A stretch of 64,000 bases of DNA from Tunicatimonas pelagia. Its GTDB lineage: Bacteria; Bacteroidota; Bacteroidia; Cytophagales; Cyclobacteriaceae. Below the pieces are notes generated by a model. That model saw nothing but the letters and a program-made list of their open reading frames with translations. It was not told the DNA's origin and searched no databases. A program made the translations under genes and the position numbers. The DNA lies in NCBI RefSeq assembly GCF_030506325.1, contig NZ_CP120683.1, positions 4,043,001 through 4,107,000 on the forward strand, given 5' to 3'. Below are positions 51,301 to 59,371 of this stretch, piece by piece. Every line of letters starts with the position of its first letter. Position 1 is the first letter of the stretch.

Positions 51301-54300
51301 CCATCCGGCGACATTACCAAATCAAGTTCAATTTCGTAGTAGTTCTGGTCAAAGTCAGTACCTAACCGAAGAAAGCCCGTTACAGAACTGTCCTGAGCTG
51401 TTTGGCTTTCGGCGTGAAAGAACATCCGAATGCTGCCGTAGTTGATCAGATCCAAGGTCATGTTCTTGTAAGCCGCCCGGGCGTCGCCATCGCGTAGCTC
51501 TTCAATACAAAGTTGCAACGATTGCTCATTCACCCGCCGTTCTACTGGCGAGGTATTATCTCGGTCGCGACGGAAACCCGGCGGTAGTGTATACGCCGAG
51601 CCTTCGGTGGTTGGCGCACCGTTTTCCTCAATATTCACCGCTGATATGAAAAATTCAGGATCGTAGTCTTCGGGATACTCGCCGAGCTGCTTTTCGCTTA
51701 AATCTTCAAGGTACCGTCGCCACTGGCTACCCACCAATTGAAACCGGGCAAACCGCATTACTACAGGTTGGCGGAATTCAGTAAGAATGGTTCGGATGTA
51801 ACGGATCGATTTAAACCCCTGGATAGCTCCCTGCCGTCGGTCGGGCTGGCGAATTGGGATACGAAACTGATACCAAGTTATTTCATCACCAGTATTGGGT
51901 TCAGTAAGAGAAACAGCGTCTACAATATTATTTTGCCCTACGCGTAGCTGCCCCGGTTGCAGATCCACTTCGTACTCGTAGTACTCTTCCAGATCACTGA
52001 GCGTGTTATCGCGGTTCAAATCTTCGTTATCCGGTGCCTGGCTTCCCGAAGGCACAAAGCGGTCATTATTATCTTCACTGACAACTGGAGTGTTGCCCTC
52101 ATGATTGTTAAAATTTTTGTAGCGTTCCACGATCTGTGTACCACTATTATCCAGTTCTTCGCCTAGATAATACTGGAAGTTATCCGCCGATGGGTCGTCG
52201 GCTACGGCTTGCTGGGCTGCGGGAGACAAACGGTTAAAGAAATCATTGGCAAAAAAGTTGGCCTCGTCATCGTTACGTACTCCTTCAAAGCCCACATCCT
52301 GGTTGCTGCGGATTTCTTGGGAGCCGATAGTGAAGTTGTCTACCAAAAATTGGTCGTTAGGCGTTCGCCCCACAGGAGTTACGTTTACATCTTCGGAAGT
52401 ATAATCTTCGGGCAAGCCGTTTTCAAAGAAGTGGCGATCATCGGGAATTATATCTTCGGAGATACTACCTAGGTGAAAAATTAGTTTCCCCCCGCTAGTA
52501 TTAGGTTCATTCACCCGACCGTCAATAACAGTTCCGTTTTCGGTGTTGATGAAGGGGTCTAGCATCCAGAATTCCAGGTACTCGATATTCGTTTTATCAA
52601 AATCTACATCCGACGTGATTGCCCGAGTGATACCTCCCCAATTTTCTTCTGGGTTCGGCAGCAGCCCTTCTTCGGTTAGATTAATGTTATAGTTGTAGGG
52701 GCCACGCTCTTCGGGAAAGTAGGCTACATCGAAAATAGGTAGCCCAAAATTGATTACCTGCTCATCCTGAAAGGGAAAAACTTCTTGCGGCGGAATAAGG
52801 CGTTCGTAGTGGTTCATGATATCATCCGCAACGGGAATGCCACTTACCAAATTGCCCCGAGTAGTGTAAAAAGCGGTATTGTCTATAATGTACCACGCCA
52901 GCTTGGCTCGACGGTAGTTTCGCCCGATGGGTCCGGCGTTAGGATCTACAAATGCTTGATCATCGGTAACCGGAGCCGAGGATAGCACCCAGCCTTGCCA
53001 ACCACTCAGACTAAACGGAGTGACTGTGTTCTCAAAATCATCTATATACGAAGTACCGTCACCATCTACTATGTTAGAAGTACCTGGAATGAGTTGAGCA
53101 AACTCCGCATTAAACGTAACGGTAGATGGCTCTTTGGTTTGAATGAGGGGCAGCGCATCTACCAGCTTGGTGATGAAGCGGGAATCTTTACGGTAGTTAA
53201 TGTCAAATCCATACTTAGTATTTCGGGTAGGCTCGTCGCCAATGCTCACCCGGCTGATGATGGGGCGTTCGTTGAGGTGCAAAATAGTGCCTCCGATATT
53301 AATATCATCGTTCACCCGGTACTCCAGGCGGGTGCCAAACAGTGAGCGCTGCTGAAAGTTGAATAGATCAGCTTTTTCGTACTGAATTTGGATGCGTTTG
53401 CCTGAGTTAAGCACCCCTTCGTTCAATATCGTTACCCGGCCTAGGTTATAGTCTACCGTAAAATCCAGACCTTCTGAAAGTGGGGTGTTGCCTGCAATTA
53501 CCTGCACCGACCCTTCGGCAATGTTAATACCAGGTAGCATAATCTCATTGGCCGAACCGGATACAAAACTTCCGACAATAAAGAACTTGTTCTTGTTGGT
53601 ATTTAGCTCAGCATCAGCCTTAGTGGTATTGTATAATTCATTGTACACGTAGCGATCCACTAAGTTATCTTCACCGGGGGCAAACTGCTGCTCCAAGTGG
53701 CTGCCAAAGGGTTCCAACACCGGAAAAACCACAAAGCCTTGGTCGGAATTTATCGTAATTCCTTCAATAAAATCGAAGTTGCCGTCACCGCCCTCCTGCG
53801 GATCATTATTTTGATTGAGGTTATCTAAGTTGAATAAATTTACTAGCTGTACATCCTGGGTATTTTGTCCCTCGTGTAAGCTGGGGTTATCAATACCGGT
53901 ACGGTCGTCGCGGTAGACCACTCGCAGTTGAAACCCTTCCTGGCTAATTTGGCTAGCGTTTAGGGTGTAGATGTTTTTCATCATCAAATCCCAGGTAGGC
54001 ACTTCCGTGTTGATCTTGGTGGGCCGTAGCATCTTCAGAAAAATAACTTGATCTTCGGGAAGGTTTTGATAATCTTCGGTTAGCTCACCCACTTGGTAGC
54101 GTTGCCCATCTAGAGTGTACTCGTAGGCTACGGCCAGCACTTCATCGTTCTGTAAGCGGCGGTTGAGGCTAATGTAGCCCAACTGGCTATCAAAGGTGAA
54201 CTCTCCCTCAGTGAGCTTACGGGCCGAAGTGATTACCTCAAAATCAGTAGCTTTCACCAGATTGAAATCGCTCTCTAGAATATTAGATGTCTGATTAACG

Positions 54301-55571
54301 TCGCGCAGTTGGTTACGATCTAATAGGTTGGCGTAAAGTTGGTTAGCATCATTGCGGGCGGTTCCTCCCTGTCCTTCTCCTATCTGAGGATTATCGTCTC
54401 GAAATATTACGCTCCCCTCGCCTAAATCCATAAAGGCTGCCATGCCCCGTAGGGTTTCGGTATCGTTGTTGCGATTAAGCACATAAACTTCTACTCGGGT
54501 TATGTTGAGCCCAGAATAGATCTGGGGTAGCGAACGCAGCCAGTTCTCGTAGTTAGCCCGAAAATAATGGTTCAAGAAGAAATGTCGGTTCTCATCGTAT
54601 TCAGAAGCGATAATTTCAAAATCGCGGGTTTGGGTACCGCTCTCAATAGTAATGGCATCGCTGCTACCCCGCTGCACTGAAGCTACACTGGTGACAAACA
54701 GTCGGCCAAACTGCAACTGGGTTTTAATTCCAAACAGGCTTTGTGAACCCGTAATCAAGCTATTGCTAACCGGCATACTCACCACCCCGAGTTCAATCTT
54801 CTTAATAATCTCGTGGTCGTAGCCAGTGTACTCTACTTTCACATTATTCTGAAAGTCAAAGGAATTGTTATTATCAAAATTGGCGGTAATCTGAAGTTTA
54901 TCGCCAATGGTTCCCACTACGTTTAGGCTAATCTGTTGGTCAAATTCAAAATTACCGTTTCGTTGCTGCCGAATCGGAATATTAGGATTGAATATTCGCT
55001 GAAACCGTCCGCCAAAATCGAGGGTAACAAATCCGTTAGGCCGAATATCTACGTAGGAGCCCCCAAACAGCCGGTCAAAAGCGGGAGTTGTGTAAATTGG
55101 GGGAATAAGCCGACGGCCACTTACTGCACTTTCGCCGTCTAGTGCCGCCGAACGATTTCGCCAGTAGTCGCGTAAAATTTGTTGGTCTTGAATTTCCTGA
55201 TACTGATCAAAGTTTAGGTACGATGGTGCCCGATAATCCAATCCGTTTACTCGCTCGTAAATAGAATAATTAATAGAAGTATCAATCTCAATCCCAAAGT
55301 CTAACTGAGTAGGGGGCTGCAAATAAAGCGGGGAACGCGGTACCCGGTTGGAGAGCGGATCGCCGTAGCGGTCGGGTAATCCGTATTGGGGGCGATTAGA
55401 CGGTTGGTAGGGACCCGCGGGAACCGTATCAGCCAGAGCGGCTAATGTTTCTTCCGGAATGGTATCGGCCTGCGTAGTATCTATTGGAGCCACATTGGGC
55501 GGAGTATCTTGGGCTATTATGGACAGTGCGCTGAACATAAGCCCCAGAAATATTCCGCATGTGCGCTTCAT
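48363..55571 (-). CDS. sprA: SprA, outer-membrane translocon of the type IX secretion system
   Basis: 2402 residues from the ATG at 55571 (MKRTCGIFLGLMFSALSIIAQ, signal peptide). The length, the repetitive beta-rich content, and stretches such as RRLIPPIYTTPAFDRLFGG, VDIRPNGFVTLDFGG, SYIDDFENTVTPFSL and FTFGFTKDKFKLPF fit SprA/SOV, the huge beta-barrel pore of the T9SS. The last residues (FNLAQ) end in an aromatic strand, as in outer-membrane barrels. It follows ruvA by 54 bp and precedes gcvH by 212 bp. Needed for gliding motility and for export of sorting-domain proteins such as the amidase at 36166. Confidence 0.95.
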   Translation of the reverse strand: MKRTCGIFLGLMFSALSIIAQDTPPNVAPIDTTQADTIPEETLAALADTVPAGPYQPSNRPQYGLPDRYGDPLSNRVPRSPLYLQPPTQLDFGIEIDTSINYSIYERVNGLDYRAPSYLNFDQYQEIQDQQILRDYWRNRSAALDGESAVSGRRLIPPIYTTPAFDRLFGGSYVDIRPNGFVTLDFGGRFQRIFNPNIPIRQQRNGNFEFDQQISLNVVGTIGDKLQITANFDNNNSFDFQNNVKVEYTGYDHEIIKKIELGVVSMPVSNSLITGSQSLFGIKTQLQFGRLFVTSVASVQRGSSDAITIESGTQTRDFEIIASEYDENRHFFLNHYFRANYENWLRSLPQIYSGLNITRVEVYVLNRNNDTETLRGMAAFMDLGEGSVIFRDDNPQIGEGQGGTARNDANQLYANLLDRNQLRDVNQTSNILESDFNLVKATDFEVITSARKLTEGEFTFDSQLGYISLNRRLQNDEVLAVAYEYTLDGQRYQVGELTEDYQNLPEDQVIFLKMLRPTKINTEVPTWDLMMKNIYTLNASQISQEGFQLRVVYRDDRTGIDNPSLHEGQNTQDVQLVNLFNLDNLNQNNDPQEGGDGNFDFIEGITINSDQGFVVFPVLEPFGSHLEQQFAPGEDNLVDRYVYNELYNTTKADAELNTNKNKFFIVGSFVSGSANEIMLPGINIAEGSVQVIAGNTPLSEGLDFTVDYNLGRVTILNEGVLNSGKRIQIQYEKADLFNFQQRSLFGTRLEYRVNDDINIGGTILHLNERPIISRVSIGDEPTRNTKYGFDINYRKDSRFITKLVDALPLIQTKEPSTVTFNAEFAQLIPGTSNIVDGDGTSYIDDFENTVTPFSLSGWQGWVLSSAPVTDDQAFVDPNAGPIGRNYRRAKLAWYIIDNTAFYTTRGNLVSGIPVADDIMNHYERLIPPQEVFPFQDEQVINFGLPIFDVAYFPEERGPYNYNINLTEEGLLPNPEENWGGITRAITSDVDFDKTNIEYLEFWMLDPFINTENGTVIDGRVNEPNTSGGKLIFHLGSISEDIIPDDRHFFENGLPEDYTSEDVNVTPVGRTPNDQFLVDNFTIGSQEIRSNQDVGFEGVRNDDEANFFANDFFNRLSPAAQQAVADDPSADNFQYYLGEELDNSGTQIVERYKNFNNHEGNTPVVSEDNNDRFVPSGSQAPDNEDLNRDNTLSDLEEYYEYEVDLQPGQLRVGQNNIVDAVSLTEPNTGDEITWYQFRIPIRQPDRRQGAIQGFKSIRYIRTILTEFRQPVVMRFARFQLVGSQWRRYLEDLSEKQLGEYPEDYDPEFFISAVNIEENGAPTTEGSAYTLPPGFRRDRDNTSPVERRVNEQSLQLCIEELRDGDARAAYKNMTLDLINYGSIRMFFHAESQTAQDSSVTGFLRLGTDFDQNYYEIELDLVMSPDGSGGEGEERLVWPEQNEIDIALDELSSVKSARNQSNVPITLPFTRQRGKYKITVVGRPELSTVQTLMVGVRNPVSEDRAPQSLCVWANELRVGDFDRTSGWAANARLNTKLADFANVTASVRHSTFGFGGIQSRISERTREEATEYDVSVNANLDKFFPQRFGLQIPVFASYERGTIVPQFDPQDPDIPLDAALSARTDPRERANYLDIVTDQTTRRSLNFTNVRKNKVGENTRNHFFDISNFTFSYSYSDQVRSNFNTATYEQRLVRGGVGYNYSFPDLNIQPFANVSFLQSPWFALIRDFNFSPVPSNVSFRGDLQRNFVKTQYRDENLLSLEPLYEKAFTFNRIYDLQWNLTQNLSVDYSARAFAIIDEPDGELDTEAKRDEVIQNLRNFGRMKNYTQAITATYAVPLDKIPITDWLSADARYQSGYTWQAGAYDPTTATNTFEDIGNNIQNNRDRSATGKIDMVGLYNKIKFLKGVNDGGRGRPTRPQPPRNPQDTTQQEKPKPDLKALKGLFRLVMALRSINVTYNLNEGTMLPGFILTPYLFGLDDAFNAPGIPFLLGSQDPNIRFEAARRGWLSPSQLLTMPFQQSQVENINVRADIEPFRDFRVQVDFTKAVTNTYQEIFRQDSLGGFSSLPPVRSGNYNLSYLTIQTAFSGDDAENNSEIFTQFVENREAIQRRLTEENPNENGEYNLNSQDVLIPAFLAAYSGQDADQVRLSPFPRIPLPNWRVDYAGLPRLFSGFGNTFAQFTINHAYQSTYSVNNFTTSAEYDLTEAPVELNTRVENYDPTQLTEVKSIQDENGESIDVFVPLYVVQQVTITERFAPLVGVNIRTKSRLTSRISYDRERSLSLNLSNAQVTEMRSQAITFTFGFTKDKFKLPFRVQGRTVTLENDITFNLAMSFRDTKTVQRKIDNDNTITNGNVNFQARPTLDYRVNERLNIQLYFNRTINNPLVTSSFRRTTTEFGTQVRFNLAQ

Positions 55572-55625
55572 CCAGTAGTTTTCCGTTGTATACCGTAGAA
55601 CCGTCAGTAGCAAGTCGGCAATAAT

Positions 55626-56246
55626 TTACGTGGTTTTGAGTGCAAGCTTAATTACCTCTTCCAGGCGAGGCTCTTCGTTTTGCTTGCTTTTTTGCCAGTC
55701 GGCCATTACTTTGTTAATACTTTTTTCAGCCGTTGCCCGGGTGAAGCCGAGCGTTGTCAAAGCAGATAACGCCTCGGTGCGTAAGGTATTGTACGAGCCT
55801 GCCGGAAGACCATGTACCTTTTCGGTTGAGCCTACAGCAACTCCTTCCTTACGAATTTTATCAGCCAGTTCAAGCACAATTCGCTGAGCCGTTTTCGCTC
55901 CAATTCCTTTTATGCGCTGTACTGTTTTGGCATCTTCGTTGGCAATTGCACCCTTTAGTTCATTCACCTGCATAGAAGATAGCATTGTTAATGCTAGGCT
56001 AGGTCCTACTCCTGAGATGGACAATAAATCTAGAAATAGCTTTTTTTCAGCAGGCTGAGCGAAACCAAATAGGGCCTGAATATCTTCCTTTACATGAAGG
56101 TAGGTATGCAGCTTGTAGGTTGACTCTCTCTCCAGTGCCTCGTAGGTATTGAGTGAGATTCTGATTTCATACCCTACGCCCTGCACATCAATAACAACGT
56201 AGGTTGGATCTTTGTGGGCAAGAGTTCCTTGAATGTAAGCATACAT
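55626..56246 (-). CDS. ruvA: Holliday junction DNA helicase subunit RuvA
   Basis: 206 residues. Domain I: MYAYIQGTLAHKDPTYVVIDVQGVGYEI; the helix-hairpin-helix pair is LLSISGVGPSLALTMLSS and RIKGIGAKTAQRIVLELADKI; domain III is ALSALTTLGFTRATAEKSINKV. It binds Holliday junctions as a tetramer and drives branch migration with RuvB, which is not in the window. It leads the ruvA-sprA-gcvH-vanZ-tonB set. Confidence 0.96.
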   Translation of the reverse strand: MYAYIQGTLAHKDPTYVVIDVQGVGYEIRISLNTYEALERESTYKLHTYLHVKEDIQALFGFAQPAEKKLFLDLLSISGVGPSLALTMLSSMQVNELKGAIANEDAKTVQRIKGIGAKTAQRIVLELADKIRKEGVAVGSTEKVHGLPAGSYNTLRTEALSALTTLGFTRATAEKSINKVMADWQKSKQNEEPRLEEVIKLALKTT

Positions 56247-56442
56247 ACAATTAGGCAGTAATTAGATCGTGATTTTACATTTATACCCAAAACTGCAACC
56301 GATGCATGAGGCAAAAATGAATACACCTGGAAATGGGCACTGCCGCAAATGTAAAAAAATCTACCAGCAATTAGCAAGGGCGTGATCTAGCATTTGAAAA
56401 AAAATATTATATACTTAACATATCAATCATTTTAGTTGTGGT

Positions 56443-56973
56443 ATGAAAAAGATAGTAATAGGCGGAGCCATTTTAGTAACACTTCTGTCGGTGGCGGGCT
56501 ACGCTTGGTTAGGTGGGTTTCAGACAGAAAAGATAAGCGAAGTATCTCACCCACGTCAGATAGTTTACGGAACTACGTACCAAGGTAAGTACGGCGACCT
56601 GAAGCTGCGGGAAATTGTAGTAAAGACGAAACAACTACTAGAAGACCCTACCCTTAGTGGCCGATTGGTTGTGGTGAACTATGATTCTACCGCTGCCTCG
56701 GAAGAAATTAATCAGCTTATCGGAATTATCACCTCAGATGCATCATCAGAAGCTTTACAGAATCTGACTCAAGACTCCTTAGCAGAAGGTAGTTATCTTC
56801 GGGTGCAATTATACGGCCATCCGGTGGTGCGTTCTACTCCTGAGCAGGTTGATCAGAAAGTAAAGAAATACGCCGAACAGCGACAACTCACCCTTGGGGA
56901 AGAGGTAATTGAGCATTACTTTGAATCCGATTCTATGTGGATTGAATATTCTGTTGAAGGTAAACAGCAATAG
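56443..56973 (+). CDS. Membrane-anchored GyrI-like protein
   Basis: 176 residues. One N-terminal membrane helix (IVIGGAILVTLLSVAGYAWLGG), then FQTEKISEVSHPRQIVYGTTYQGKYGDL, LSGRLVVVNYDSTAA and VRVQLYGHPVVRST-like strands ending WIEYSVEG. The 'P...v.y....G.Y' pattern recalls GyrI-like/SOUL small-ligand-binding domains (TEX264-type). Assignment moderate. It precedes the TPR-phosphatase gene by 73 bp on the same strand. Confidence 0.58.
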   Translation: MKKIVIGGAILVTLLSVAGYAWLGGFQTEKISEVSHPRQIVYGTTYQGKYGDLKLREIVVKTKQLLEDPTLSGRLVVVNYDSTAASEEINQLIGIITSDASSEALQNLTQDSLAEGSYLRVQLYGHPVVRSTPEQVDQKVKKYAEQRQLTLGEEVIEHYFESDSMWIEYSVEGKQQ

Positions 56974-57046
56974 GTTCCGCTATTCGCTTGAATATATGAC
57001 AGCCAAGTCCTACATTCGAGTAGAATTAACGAGCGATATACAGGTG

Positions 57047-59308
57047 ATGCGGACAAAACTCATACAGTGGGGCTTTCTTTTGGTTAGTACGGGTTGGATG
57101 AGCCTTTCTTTTGCCCAAGTGCCCACCGCTGATAGTCTTAACATTATACTGGAACGAGCTAATTCTCTAGAAGAAGAGAGTGAGGTCTGGTTGAAATTGG
57201 CGGCATTTTACGAACAGTATGATTTAGATACTACGTATTACTTACTTCAACGAGCCAGAGGTGCAGCGCAGAAAGCAAACTACAATGACGGGCTGGCCGA
57301 CACTTACGTTCGCTTAGCATCTTATTTTGCTCATTACCTTCGCCACAATAGTGATAGCTTACAGCATTATCTGAACCGGGGCATTGCTATTTATTGGGAG
57401 GAAGCCGACTCAGCCCAAGTGGCCAGTGCCTACCAACTAATGGCTCAAGCTACTTTTTCTAGCGATTACTATTCCATGGCAGTTCAGTACGCCGATAGTG
57501 CCCGGCTAATTTATGAGCAGCAAGGCAATCGATTGGCGTTGGCTGAGGTACTTTTACTCCTATGCGAAATTAGGAACCGAACGGGTAGTAATGTGCTGGC
57601 TCTCGATTATTGCATAAAAGCATCTACCCTGTTTACCAACTTACAGGTCGAAAAACACAAAGCCCGACTCAACCAAACAATTGGTATTATCAACCATGAT
57701 GTTCAGAACTATGCCAAGGCTCGGGAATATTTATTGCAGGCTACGGAGTTTGCTCAACGTGATCAGGATACTAGCGCTCTCTCGTCGGCCTACATCGGTA
57801 TGGGACGAGTTCACGTTGAAACCGAGAACTACGACTTGGCCCTTGAATCGTTCCGCAGGGTAATTAGTCTCAACCAAGATCGAGAGAATGTAAAGCTGGC
57901 TCGGGCTTACTATCATATTGGTCGCACCTATTTATTACAAAACCAATCTAAAGAAGCTATCCCGCTGCTGGAAGAAGCGTTGGTTCTGGCCGAACGGTTT
58001 GAGCATCGGTCGTTGCAAGCCCGCTGTATGCTAGAGCTAAGCAATGCGTACTACGCCCTAGATGATATGGAGCAATGCTTTAACTATCTCAATTTAGGCT
58101 TGGCTCAGACACCCCGCAATGCTATTGGGAGTAATGAAATACTGCGCGAGTACTATAAGCAATTGGCAAAATACTACGCGAAAATAGGTGATTTTGAAAA
58201 TGCGCTCGTCAACTACGGTTTGTATGACCTAGAACGAAACTTGGCTTTTCAAGAGGAAATTGCGGAGCGATTTGCTGAGATGGAGACTTTTTACGAGACG
58301 GCGAGGAAAGATAATCAAATTGAACTACTTCAGCAGGAAAATCAAATCCAAAGTGAGCTGGCGAGTGTCCGCGAGCTAACCAACGTACTACTAATTGTTG
58401 GGCTATTACTTATGGGCGGGGTGGGAGCTTTGCTTTACAGTAAGTACGTTCTTAAAACCCGAGCCAATCAGAAGTTAGAGGAGAAAAAGCAGGAGATTGA
58501 ACAGCAACGCGATGAAATTACGGTTAAAAATAAATTACTCGAAGAGAATAGTCGAGATATACGCGATAGTATTGAGTACGCGCGCCGTATACAATTATCG
58601 CTTCTCTCTGAAAAAGATGAATTAAAGCATCTCTTTCCCGACTCGTTTGTGTTCCATCGCCCCAAAGATATTGTGAGTGGTGACTTCTACTGGATTTACG
58701 AAACCGTTGATACAGTACTAATAGCTGTGCTAGATTGTACCGGACACGGTGTTCCGGGAGCCTTTATGACGGTCTTGGCTAATTCAGTACTTAACCAGAT
58801 TGTACACGAAAGCAAGGTGCTGGCTCCGAACACTATTTTATCGATGATGGATACCCGAATTCAGGAAGCTCTGCGGCAAACTGACGTTGAAGGGACCAAT
58901 GCCGATGGGTTGGATATTGCCATCTGCATGATTAACCGCCGTACCCAAGAAGTCTGTTACAGCGGAGCCCAGATGCCGTTATATTTCACGCATAATGGCA
59001 AGCTAAGCAAACTAGAACCCAGTCGTTACTTCATCGGTGGTGGATGGGTCACTGACAAATACTTTACAAATCAGTGCCAGCAATTGCAGCGAGGCGATAT
59101 GTTATATATGGCTTCGGATGGTTATCAAGACCAGTTTGGTGGCCCCAACGATAAAAAGTTTATGCGAGGTCGTTTTTGTGACTTATTAACTAGCATACAA
59201 CCACTGCCTACGCCGGAGCAGTACCAGCAAGTAGAAGGAACCTTCAACCGTTGGCAGGGCGAGCAAATACAGACCGACGATGTATTGCTAATGGGTATTC
59301 GGCTGTAG
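57047..59308 (+). CDS. TPR-containing SpoIIE-type PP2C phosphatase (membrane)
   Basis: 753 residues from the ATG at 57047 (MRTKLIQWGFLLVSTGWMSLSFAQ, signal peptide). About 400 periplasmic residues of TPR repeats follow (for example AYIGMGRVHVETENYDLALESFRRVISL and AYYHIGRTYLLQNQSKEAIPLLEEAL). A membrane segment lies near 446-466 (VLLIVGLLLMGGVGALLY), then a coiled coil (EEKKQEIEQQRDEI). The C-terminal SpoIIE phosphatase domain has FHRPKDIVSGDFYWIYE, VLDCTGHGVPGAFMTVLANS and GADG-like LDIAICMI, with metal-binding aspartates. It would dephosphorylate an anti-sigma-factor antagonist in response to an outside signal. No partner kinase nearby. Confidence 0.87.
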   Translation: MRTKLIQWGFLLVSTGWMSLSFAQVPTADSLNIILERANSLEEESEVWLKLAAFYEQYDLDTTYYLLQRARGAAQKANYNDGLADTYVRLASYFAHYLRHNSDSLQHYLNRGIAIYWEEADSAQVASAYQLMAQATFSSDYYSMAVQYADSARLIYEQQGNRLALAEVLLLLCEIRNRTGSNVLALDYCIKASTLFTNLQVEKHKARLNQTIGIINHDVQNYAKAREYLLQATEFAQRDQDTSALSSAYIGMGRVHVETENYDLALESFRRVISLNQDRENVKLARAYYHIGRTYLLQNQSKEAIPLLEEALVLAERFEHRSLQARCMLELSNAYYALDDMEQCFNYLNLGLAQTPRNAIGSNEILREYYKQLAKYYAKIGDFENALVNYGLYDLERNLAFQEEIAERFAEMETFYETARKDNQIELLQQENQIQSELASVRELTNVLLIVGLLLMGGVGALLYSKYVLKTRANQKLEEKKQEIEQQRDEITVKNKLLEENSRDIRDSIEYARRIQLSLLSEKDELKHLFPDSFVFHRPKDIVSGDFYWIYETVDTVLIAVLDCTGHGVPGAFMTVLANSVLNQIVHESKVLAPNTILSMMDTRIQEALRQTDVEGTNADGLDIAICMINRRTQEVCYSGAQMPLYFTHNGKLSKLEPSRYFIGGGWVTDKYFTNQCQQLQRGDMLYMASDGYQDQFGGPNDKKFMRGRFCDLLTSIQPLPTPEQYQQVEGTFNRWQGEQIQTDDVLLMGIRL

Positions 59309-59311
59309 AAG

Positions 59312-59335
59312 AAAAAAAGCAGAGACTCTCACTGC
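59312..59335 (-). terminator. Terminator downstream of clpB
   Basis: Read leftwards: GCAG-T-GA ... TC-T-CTGC followed by seven T. The stem is short with one mismatch. It lies 37 bases after the clpB stop and directly after the stop of the converging phosphatase gene. Confidence 0.5.
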
Positions 59336-59371
59336 CTCCGCCTTTTGCACCATTCTCAAACTATTTGGTTG

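Noticed and set aside
55572-55613. 14-codon extension of sprA
   Set aside because: The signal peptide begins at the internal methionine (55571); the extension is polar and in the ruvA-sprA spacer.
56909-57046. 46-codon extension of the TPR-phosphatase overlapping the GyrI-like gene
   Set aside because: A good signal peptide starts at 57047; the earlier part reads the end of the previous gene in another frame.
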